Both the position numbers and the translations under genes were made by a program. DNA of 64,000 bases. Source: Jackrogersella multiformis (Eukaryota > Ascomycota > Sordariomycetes > Xylariales > Hypoxylaceae). The stretch covers positions 744,001-808,000 of the forward strand of contig CADCXD010000004.1 in the NCBI GenBank assembly GCA_902806575.1, read 5' to 3'. Under the pieces are notes generated by a model, which did no database searches, had not been told where the DNA came from, and saw nothing but the letters and a program-made list of their open reading frames with translations. Below are positions 24,249 through 33,237 of this stretch, piece after piece; the stretch's first letter is position 1, and every line of letters starts with the position of its first letter.

Positions 24249-25069
24249 CTATTTAGACTAGCTATACTTTTTGTTATGGGACTATAAAAAATCGTGAATA
24301 TCTTAAGGCTTGTTCCTTGTTGCCCACTGCTCTACTTCATTATGTAACAGTCTCCTTCTTATCTTATCGAACTTTAAGCGTTGTCTTATCGCATCCGCCC
24401 GTGGCACTGTGGCTAGTGTTTAATTAAAGTGTTGATCAAGGTTCTGAGGATCTCTGTGAGAGATGAGGTAATCGGTAAGTACGTACCTAGGAAGGTACTC
24501 CTAGTGTACATGACCTGTCTGTAGGTACCTAGGTACTGTCCTTGACAAAAAGAGTGGAGCGAATGATAACAGGCCGGGATTAGACAGCCACACCAGCCGT
24601 AAGGGCTGCAAGGTTCACAGTCAACAAAAATTAATGCACCATTACAAGTGGGGACGGAAAGCTTGGCAAGAAATTATAGATTCGGTCATCCCATCCGGGG
24701 AAGTAGCTGATGGAAGACCGAACGAAACGCGTCGCTCGATTGCCTTTTTTCCTCCCTTCAACTCCAGTTGAGAGCTCCACTGCAAGTTCAAAGACAGCTG
24801 TACATCACAGCTTTGATTTTCACCATTTCTCTTACCTAGGTATTCATTGATAATCTTCTGTTTTTCCTTCAATTTATTCAATCGACTTAAACCGCCTCTT
24901 CCGTTTCATTGGAGAAGAATTACATCATATCATTCTTCCCATTCTCATTTGCTGTGTGGCTTGATCTACCTACCTATTCCAATCTTACCGAGAGGCTAGA
25001 GATCTGACATACATATTCCATATTCTATAATTCACATTCCACATTCATAATTCGCAAACTAATAGCAAA
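24249..25069. other. Shared 5' region of fta7 (minus) and the thioredoxin-like gene (plus)
   Basis: Divergent promoter interval. It contains palindrome copies at about 24485-24492, 24522-24536 and 24834-24842. The 60 bases before 25070 are A/T/C-rich leader sequence. No gene supported. Confidence 0.6.
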
Positions 25070-25992
25070 ATGCGATTCTCTACAGCCTCTACCATTCTCA
25101 GCCTGCCGCTGCTGGCAGTAGCAGACGTCCCCGAGTACCAGGCCCAGTTTGAAAACTACTTAGGCCAAGCCCAGAGCTTTCTAGGCAACTATGCCTCCAA
25201 GATCCCTCAACCCAATCGACATGATCCCGTCGCTGCCGCTGCCGCTAAGGCTGGCGCCTTGAACTTGGATATCTTGACTTTGAACAACTGGAAGGAGACT
25301 CTTTATGGGCCCGTCAAGCCTGAGAGCACAACTCCGGAGGAGTGGTGGGTCTTGATCACGGGTGGAGATAAAACCTGCTTCGGTAAGGACCCTACACCGC
25401 GCAATTTTGATATGAGACTCGCGAATAATCTCTAACTTCAACTACTAGGCCACTGCGCTAAGGTCGAGGCCGCGTTCAACGAGACGGCCGGAAAATGGGC
25501 CGTTACGCCGGGTGCTCCGCATACCGCTCTCGTCAACTGTGAGGACCAGCCCGTGCTCTGCAACGCCTGGTCCGCCCCGGTTGGTGGGGTTTGGATCTTC
25601 GAGATGCTTCCTGAGCCGGCGCCAGTCGATATCTGGACGAAGCGATTCAACATGACCACCGTCACTTCTGACGACATCGTCGCGCTCCGGGAAGAGGGTT
25701 TCAAGTCCGCTGCCAAATTGCATGACGGATATTTCCACCCCTTCGACGGCCCTCTCGCTAAGAATGGCCTCGCAGTTCCCGTCGGATGGGTGCTCTGGGC
25801 TTTCAACCTCCTTCCCAGCTGGGCGTTCATGATCCTCATTTCCATCTTCAGCAGGACCATGATGTAAGTCAACGTGACAAAACTCCGCCGTAAATAGCAT
25901 ACGACTAACATACTTCCAGGACCAACCGCATGAACCAGCAGCAAACTGGTGGCCCACGACCTGCTGCTGCCGGTCAAGCTGCTCCTCGATGA
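25070..25992 (+). CDS. ER thioredoxin-like membrane protein with CFGHC motif
   Basis: Exons are 25070-25382, 25449-25863 and 25920-25992; introns are GTAAGG...TAG (66 nt) and GTAAGT...CAG (56 nt); product 266 aa. It has a signal peptide (MRFSTASTILSLPLLAVADV), then WWVLITGGDKTCFGHCAKVE at about residues 91-110. This resembles the WCGHC region of protein disulfide isomerases but has three residues between the cysteines. The segment VNCEDQPVLCNAW then WIFEM resembles the second half of a thioredoxin fold. A membrane segment (about 218-240, VGWVLWAFNLLPSWAFMILI) and a short Pro/Ala/Gln tail follow, so the protein is probably type I with its fold in the ER lumen. The family is common in filamentous fungi and uncharacterised to my knowledge. 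Oxidoreductase activity is doubtful given the CxxxC spacing. Its 3' end converges on cnl2 with 188 bases between. Confidence 0.82.
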
Positions 25993-26180
25993 TGATCCGG
26001 AGGCCGACGGACGGCGAAATGACATCTATTATAATGATGGTTGGTCACGTGGAGAATATGTATAACGTGTTATCGGGTTCCGGGGTGCTATTCCAATAGC
26101 ACCATTCTGTAATCTTTTGCATGATTAGGTCGTGGTAACGTAGTTAGGTAGTGTCTAATGAATTGGGTTGGTATCGTCGA

Positions 26181-26798
26181 TCATGTGTTGCGTTCGCATG
26201 TGTCCTGAAGTCGTTGAAGGCCATCAAGAACCTCGTCCTTTAGTTTGGGGTTGGCGAATCGACCGTACCGAAGATCGCTCATGTTACCAACGGCTTGCTT
26301 AATAGTCTCGAGAAGCGTAGATTCTTCCTCTTCTACGATCTGTATCTCGCGTTCCATGTCTGTGATAGCACCGTCCATGTCGGGGAGAATCGTCAATAGC
26401 GTGTGCTGTTTAGGCTGTACCGTGTTGGAAGTAGACCCGAATAGCTGTAAGTTATATTAGAGGCTATGCTTTCATTATGCCCTAGACGATAGATGGTATA
26501 CCATTCGCTCAATATCAATCTCGTCATCATGTTCCTCTAGTTCTGCTTCTCTCCGGGCCTTGATAACCTCTCGGCGTAGAGCTTTGCCTTGTCTGATCTG
26601 TGCATCGATATTTTGGGACACTCCATCGACCACAATGTTCCGCTGCTGCTGAAGGTCTCTATAGAGGGTTCGGATCTGCGGGGATGATTGCTGAGACTTC
26701 GGAAATAGAGACGTGAATTCTTGCAAGGAGATGATGGTGGGTAGACGGGCTGGGAGGAGTAGATAGTTGCGCAGAATTGTGGCCTCGTTTGTTGCCAT
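26181..26798 (-). CDS. cnl2: Inner kinetochore protein of the Cnl2/Nkp2 family
   Basis: Exons are 26798-26502 and 26444-26181; the intron is 57 nt, GTATAC...CAG, phase 0; product 186 aa. The N-terminus ILRNYLLLPARLPTIISLQE then FTSLFPKSQQSSPQIRTLYRDL is the signature start of the family. A mostly helical body follows, with the join DIERMLFGSTSNTVQP, then HTLLTILPDMDGAITDMERE and a C-terminal helix ending LKDEVLDGLQRLQ. Members are centromere-localised CCAN subunits; in budding yeast Nkp2 assembles with Nkp1, Okp1 and Ame1. The gene lies 2 kb from the CENP-Q-like gene and is divergent from EAF3. The 5' leader carries a 10-nt tandem repeat. Confidence 0.9.
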
Positions 26799-27382
26799 GG
26801 TTGCTAGAAACTTGGAGTAAAATAAAGTAAAATAAAGTAAAATAAAGGAGGAAAACTAGGGGGAATGGTATAAACCGGGCTATTTGAAATATTGCATTTA
26901 TGAATTATGTACAAATAGCCTGCAATTGCTTGAAAGAGGTGCCTTCCTTACGGTAAAATTGACTTTAGCAGCTGTACTTTGTAAAGGTAAATAATTGAAT
27001 GATGGTCCTGCACCAGGGTGTGGGTTGGGGAAAATCGCTTTAAGGGAAAGCGCGTGGGAAAACGCGTCCGAGCTTTTTGGCGTTTGGTACGTATAGTTTG
27101 GTACCGTGGAAGTTCATTAAGGAAACATCACTACAACAACCTTGACCTTATATAACCAGGTCAATCTTCGCCAACAACTCATTTTCACGATACCATCTCG
27201 CCACAATAATCCGATTTCACTACCTAGATACATCAGTTTCTTTCGTTAACCTATAGGTTCTAAGATATCGAGCCATCGTCTTATATAACCCCACGTAGAC
27301 CACCATCCAATCATTGATCTATTCATCGCCGTCATCATCACCCTCATCATCTAAAGTGACTTAGTGAATCAGTCAGTCGGCC
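26799..27382. promoter_or_regulatory. Divergent promoter region between cnl2 and EAF3
   Basis: 584 bases separate the two start codons. Next to cnl2 is an AATAAAGTAA tandem repeat (about 26815-26848). Next to EAF3 (27160-27380) the plus strand is C/T/A-rich with few Gs, like a fungal 5' leader. No ORF supported. Confidence 0.55.
26815..26848. repeat. 10-nt tandem repeat AATAAAGTAA, three copies
   Basis: Three perfect units directly upstream of the cnl2 start codon, probably within its 5' leader. Confidence 0.85.
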
Positions 27383-29789
27383 ATGGCTCCGTCACGACAA
27401 AACCAGGCGCCACCATATGCCAAGGATGAGAAGGTTCTTTGCTTTCACGGCGATTTGATGTATGAGGCAAAGGTCATGGAGGTCGCCGTCAAGCCGGGTC
27501 AGAAGCCCGAGGATGCGCAATATCGCATCCATTATAGAGGCTGGAAGGCAAGCTGGGACGACTGGGTCTCGCAGGATCGCATCCGCAAGTTCACCGACGA
27601 CAACAAGCAGCTTGCAAGCCAACTACAGGCCCAGGCTCGGATACGAACTCACGGTCCAAAGGGGGCCAAGAAGGGTGTTAAGGCTAACGGTTCCGAGATG
27701 AGCTCTGCTCGAGGTAGTGAAGAGCGTGTCGCCGGATCCTCCAGCTTCGGTGGCAGAGGTCCCCGACGAGGCAGAGATTATGAGCTTGAGAACGTAAGTC
27801 TGATTATTTCTTTTTATTTATTTCCTTTTATCGCCACACACCAGGATTTGCGGATTATAAGCCTGGAGTACCTTCAATTCCCGGACCAACAACATCACCA
27901 CTGGAAATAGGAGCGGTTCGTTCCTCATCAACACGACTACATACATTTCACCCAGGGTTAACCCCCTGGATTATTACACCCGGGCTTCATACCTGGATTC
28001 ATTATATTCCATACAACTGTGGACACAATTTAGTTGTCTGTTCCCAAGAGAAACAGTGGGAAATAGGGGCTAGCAAGATGGAGATAAACGACTATTGAAC
28101 TAGTCGGCTACACAATGCTTTTCACACGACGAGAAGAGGGATAACTTTATGGCTCTGCCTTTCAACTTGCAACTCGTCCTTGGGGAAGAGGGGCTATCGA
28201 CCGTCGCGAACTCACAACTTTCGTGTACGAGTTGTCGCCCAGCAACGTGGGAAGAAAATTTATTCCTACTCGTACTATCACGCTGCCTACCTGAATTTCA
28301 CCTGGTAGATTTTTTCTACACTAAACACACACTTTCAAAACCTTCCCACTCTTCCCACACTTTCCTCTCACACTTGCCTCCCACACTTTTATAATTCTCT
28401 CCAACCACAACTCTTACAACTTCCTTCCAACAAAATTCACGATAGTTTCATCCAAAACATCACTCTCGACGAAAGGGTCCAGCACCATGCCTGTACCGTC
28501 TTTATCTACTACACCTGCCAGTGGCAAGAAGTCTACATTCTGCAAGAAGCCTATATCCGGCAAGACGCCTACATCTATCAAGAAGCCTTCATCTGTCAAG
28601 AAGCCTTCATCTGTCAAGACGCCTTCGTCTAAGAAGTCTTCATCTAAGAAGTCTTCATCTAAGAAGCCTACGTCTGGCAAGAAACCTATACCTGCCACCA
28701 GTACCAAGTCCTTAGCGGGATCAAAAGAAACTGCATCGGACAAGTATCTGTCCAACAAGAACATCACGGCACGCCAAGAAGCCTTCAAACGCCAGGAAGA
28801 GCGATATGCTCGTCAAGGAAATATTGTCGACCCGTTCGCCAAACTCCCAACCAAGCGGGACAAGGGTGAATTCCCGGCTGAGCGATTTCAACGCGTCAAG
28901 CCAGCTCTTCAGCACCCTAAAATCCGGGAAGCAATCCAGGAAGGCACCATAACCGACGAGAAAGCCGCCTGGTACAAGAATATGGATCATGCTCTCAACA
29001 TCCCAGTGGCTGGAGTGCCATCGACCAAGGAATACTCTCCCCGTTACCCGTTTCTATTTGAAAACCTTCCATGTAAATCTTGAGTTGTTGTCTGTTACTT
29101 TTGAATATTTCGATGCTGATTCTTTCCACAGGAAGATAGTTTTCATACTCGACCTTCGATCAAGCTCATCATCCCTGATGTCTTGAAAGCCATGCTTGTT
29201 GACGATTGGGAGAATGTCACGAAGAATAACCAGCTCGTTCCACTCCCTCATCCTCATCCGGTCTCCAAGATCCTCGCCGACTATGCCGATTATGAGACCC
29301 CAAAGCGCCCAGCTGGTTCGTCCCATGTAGACATCCTTGAGGAGACCTTGGCCGGCGTTAAAGAATACTTTGACAAGTCTCTCGGTCGAATCCTACTTTA
29401 TCGGTATGTCAGTTGTTCCCAGAATCAAGAACAAATCTAACTGTAGCCAGATTCGAACGTTCTCAGTACGCGGATGTATACAAGAAATGGATGTCTGATG
29501 ACCCCGAGTATCAAGGCAAATCTGCGAGCGATACATATGGCCCCGAGCATCTAATGCGTCTCCTTGGTAAGTCATTTTTGCCCTTGTATTAGGTGTGGGC
29601 TGTAGCTAACTACTTGTAGTCTCCTTGCCCGAACTTATTGCCCAAACGAACATGGACCAGCAATCTGTCAACCGTCTTCGTGAGGAGCTCGTTAAGTTCT
29701 GTACCTGGCTATCCAAGAATACGGCAGAGTACTTCGTCAGTCACTACGAGTGCCCTACCCAGGATTACATCCAGAAGGCTAAGGAGTAG
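27383..29789 (+). CDS. EAF3: Chromatin modification protein EAF3/MRG15
   Basis: Exons are 27383-27793, 29132-29403, 29451-29566 and 29620-29789, summing to 322 aa, the normal length. Introns are 1338, 47 and 53 nt, all GT...AG and in phase. The N-terminal chromodomain (about 12-75: EKVLCFHGDLMYEAKV to RIHYRGWKASWDDWVSQDRI) binds methylated H3K36. A basic linker (to about 137) follows, then the MRG domain (138-322: RPSIKLIIPDVLKAMLVDDW to KFCTWLSKNTAEYFVSHYE). The protein is a subunit of the NuA4 acetyltransferase and Rpd3S deacetylase complexes. The large first intron sits exactly between the two domains: YELEN joins EDSFHTRPSIKL in phase 0, as expected for the family. Unlike the other introns it is over 1.3 kb and encloses a second ORF. 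Confidence 0.95.
28487..29083 (+). CDS. ORF nested inside the first EAF3 intron, unknown product
   Basis: 198 codons from an ATG in good context (CACCATGC), preceded by about 120 bases of C/T/A-rich, G-poor sequence like a fungal leader. The N-terminal third is Ser/Lys/Pro-rich with imperfect 18-nt repeats (PSSVKK, KSSSKK), reminiscent of linker-histone tails. The rest (about 85-195) has normal protein composition with no recognised domain: ARQEAFKRQEERYARQGNIV, DPFAKLPTKRDKGEFPAERF, ENLP near the end. A GTAAAT donor at 29072 would splice to the EAF3 exon at 29132, but joins out of phase and stops at once, so it is not an alternative EAF3 first exon. It could be a real nested gene, an inserted retrocopy, or a chance ORF built on a repeat. 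Confidence 0.4.
   Translation: MPVPSLSTTPASGKKSTFCKKPISGKTPTSIKKPSSVKKPSSVKTPSSKKSSSKKSSSKKPTSGKKPIPATSTKSLAGSKETASDKYLSNKNITARQEAFKRQEERYARQGNIVDPFAKLPTKRDKGEFPAERFQRVKPALQHPKIREAIQEGTITDEKAAWYKNMDHALNIPVAGVPSTKEYSPRYPFLFENLPCKS
28549..28690 (+). repeat. Imperfect 18-nt in-frame repeats (AAGCCTTCATCTGTCAAG type)
   Basis: Consecutive near-copies encode K-P-S-S-V-K and K-S-S-S-K-K. They lie inside the nested ORF. Confidence 0.8.
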
Positions 29790-30164
29790 GGAAGATGGCA
29801 AGCTTTAGGCATCGACGGGGGAAATACATGACGAGGGTCTTACGGGTATTCATTCACAGGGAGATACACTGATCTTGCTACCCCTACGGAAGGGTATTTA
29901 CCAGTCAAGGACGTCATGACATCACTGTACAATAATTACGTTGCTGGTGTACTATTTCTTTCTTTGTTTCCTTGCCTGCATTTTAATACGATTGATTTCC
30001 TTCGTAAACGCTTGAGTTATTACCGGAGTTTGATGCTCTACTTTGGTGAAGGCGCTACCAGGGCGGATAATGCTGTGATGTGGTACTTGTCGTGCGGCGA
30101 TTTCTCTCCGCGATGATAGGCAGCAATGTCGTCTCTGGTGCTCTAACACTAATATGACATGCTC

Positions 30165-30600
30165 CTGAATTCATAATTTATTAAATTTAAACATAACAAG
30201 AAAATTAATAAAAAGAGGAATTATGATAAATTTTTTGTTGTAAAGATTTTTATAAATTGTTTTGAATAAAAATAAGCTATATCTAGTCATTTATTTCTCT
30301 CTAAATTATAATTTTATGTAGGCTTTATAATGCTAGCATTTAAATTTTATATTTCGATAGAGCTATCTATAACTTATTTCATTTTCTATTTTAAACCTAA
30401 ACCCTTCACTTAAAGTAATTATATATACAGACATAATATTCACTATAACTTTCCTTAAAAATTTTTTTTTAAGTTTATTATTATCACTAAAACATTTTTT
30501 TATAATATAGTATATAAGATTTTAACTTATAATTTTAATATAAAGATAATTAAGTTGGTTTTAACTATTAAACTACTTAAATGTCTTGATACGAGACAGG
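30165..30600. repeat. AT-rich block, probably decayed repeat
   Basis: About 435 bases of very high A+T with homopolymer T runs and no ORF. CpA and TpG are not fully lost, so RIP is less certain here than in the blocks at 37 kb and 60-64 kb. I found no terminal repeats. Confidence 0.45.
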
Positions 30601-30710
30601 TGAAATATTTCGAATATTCAAATTACCCACCTAATCATAAAGCGGAGAGCAAACGAGGAAGTACGTATGTCCTGCCATACTCTCCTTTATCTTGAGTCCG
30701 AAAAAAAAAT

Positions 30711-30784
30711 TGATTTGAACCAGATTCGAACCCGCCATTCTAGCGAGCCGGGGTGAGAGCAGTATTCAACTGAGCCACTTGGAA
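30711..30784 (-). pseudogene. Degenerate tRNA-like (Pol III promoter-like) sequence
   Basis: On the minus strand there is an A-box-like TGGCTCAGTTGAAT, a B-box-like GGTTCGAATCT at the right distance, and a T10 run right after (about 30700-30709), as for a Pol III terminator. The T-stem has a mismatch, the D-stem does not close and the acceptor ends do not pair, so it cannot be a working tRNA as it stands. A tRNA pseudogene or tRNA-derived repeat is likely. Confidence 0.35.
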
Positions 30785-33133
30785 CTGCCCCTTAGGGCAA
30801 TGGACTATCATAGTATTATTACTTATATAGCTGCTTCTGGTCTGCAGGTTGCTCAGGGTCTGTCTGGTTGCCCTGGGAGAGAGGCTGGCTCGTGTGAGGT
30901 TGCGGGGAGGCAACCATGAAGGGGTGGGGTGGATAGGGTGGGATGCTATTATCTTATAGCTTCTAGGTTACCTAGGACTTGGTGATAGCGGGTTATAAGT
31001 ATAGGTGAGTGCAGGTAGGTTGCTGTAGCATGGAGTTACTCAGGCAGAGGGTGTTTGATAATGGCCAGCATATACCGTGCGAGATATCACCAGTAGGATA
31101 AAACCAACACGTGAGACGCTGACAGTCATATTTATTACATGGGCAACCAACTTTGTTACTAACTTCATAGAAGGTTTCCGTGATATATACTCATTTCGCG
31201 TTGAGGAGAGCATGTTACGATATATGATGTTTGTTGATGTCTTCTGTAGACTACCATAAAACCACGAAGACTCTAAAGACATGTTTCGCCGACCAAGTCC
31301 ATATTGCCGACCGCCATCAGTATCATCAACCACTCCAACCCGGTTCCACCTATCACCACCCTAGAATATCCCCCTGTGTGTGTATGGACATAGGCGCGCG
31401 CCTCTTGGCAGATGAACTGTTGCTTCTGACGAAGTACCTACAGGAAAGGATGGAGATCAGGAGCACAGAGGAGTTTGGACCCTCATGGAAGAGAGCGAGC
31501 AGGGGCAAGATGTAAGCAGGACAACCGTGGCGTGATGAAATCTACTTCCCTACTAGCAGGCAGAATCAATGAAAGTCAGTGTGAGGCTGTCATAAGGCAG
31601 ACATTGCGATATAGGTAATAACAATGTTGTTGCGCAAGGAGCTCTAAACCTATCCTATGGATCGTGGTATACATACAGGAACAAGCCTTGTCTACATTGT
31701 ATCAAAGATATCTGTTCCTATAGAGTACCTTTAACGGGCTGAGCCATTTGTCGGATCTACTCCCCGATAGATCAGGCTTCTGACAGATGCAACTTCGTTA
31801 CTAATACTACTAGACTCGCCCGTCACCACCTAGGTAGATCCTAGGTTAATGATGTTCCATCAATCAGCCCCCAGACCAGTCGGATAGCTTGTGCTTCACC
31901 GACTCAGGTATATACCCATCTCGGTCTTTATCGAAGCGCAAAAACGCCTCTTGTCGAATTCTTTCGCCTTGAAGTGGCATGGTGATGGGCATGCTCGGGA
32001 GAGAAGGGCTACTCGGGAGAGAAGGAATACTGTCCCGTTGCAGGGGTCAATGAACCCAGCGTCAGTCTCATGTGCTCTCCCACTAGAGCCTTTTATCGTC
32101 TTTCTTTGCCCAGGACGCATTGAAGGTTGTTGTGAAGGTTGTTGAAAATTGAAAGGAGATATAGCGTGTTGATCAGATTGGCACCGTGTACTGGTTGCTT
32201 GTGCGGGTTCGTTCTGTGAGGTTACTCCTTTTTGCAATCTGCAGGCCCATGACAAGTAAACGATTGACATCCTGAAAAGTCCTGGACCAAGACTCCAGTG
32301 GCTAGGCTGTTGAAGTAAGGATCTGAACCATAAAGTTAGTGGCATATTAGTATGATGAGGTTCGGATACTTGCCTGTTTCTCCCAAGCATTGCTGCGCCT
32401 CGTACCTAGGAACCACCTAATACCAGCACAATCCAATCAAAAGAACCACAATGATGGGTTGGTAGGCGGGCTCCACCAAAAGTCATGCTTGCACTTTGCC
32501 AGAGGTGCTCTGCTTCAAGCACGTAGAGAGAAGATATTCTTCCCAGTGTAGCAACACTGGATATCGCTGGTAGCGTATGGCAGCCGCTAAGTTGTAGCCA
32601 GCTGAAGTAGTTTATTGTCATTACTCAGGACACATTGGAAGTTAGTTGAGAATTATTCTTCGTGAATTCCCGTGAAATCGACGTCATTGTATGTGTTTGA
32701 CTTGCTGACTCTGTAGCTCTGAAGCCATGTTCGATACCTGTCGCTTGGTGGCAATAGGTAAGAACATGCTAATTGCCCAACACTAATAAGAGGTAAAATC
32801 GACACCTGGCTGAAATGAGGGTATTAGTAACAAGTTCAGCATTTGACTAAAATAATAGATATGAATCACTTACCCTTCGCTGCTGCCATCAACTTTGTGC
32901 TCACTGAAGATGATAGGGAGGCAGCGGCGAGGAACCCGATGCGGCAGCGGAGAGACGTGTTAGCGAGAACGTCATGGCCTGGCAGTTGGTACTTAAAGGG
33001 TCCAAGATGGACCCATTGGAAACATCTTGCAAGACATGCAAGAAGTCTAGAGAGGGAACCTCAGGAGCTATTGTACACTATTAGTATCATAAAAGCTGTG
33101 ATTCATATCTGGTCAGATTCTTCCCTTGTGTAG

Positions 33134-33237
33134 GTGCTTTGCGACATCCAAGATTGAAAATTTCTTGAACCCAATGGTGTTGCGAGTGCATCGCGACATC
33201 CAAGGTTATGAATGTCTTGAACGCAACAGTGCCGCGT
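33134..33237. repeat. Diverged 52-bp tandem duplication
   Basis: Two copies (33134-33185, 33186-33237) share GCGACATCCAAG-TT and CTTGAAC-CAA blocks at constant spacing. Non-coding. Confidence 0.8.

Noticed and set aside
31896..32390. 164-codon minus-strand ORF in the gene-poor region
   Set aside because: No domain, no conserved motif and no splice-site pattern; possibly a decayed gene but not supportable.
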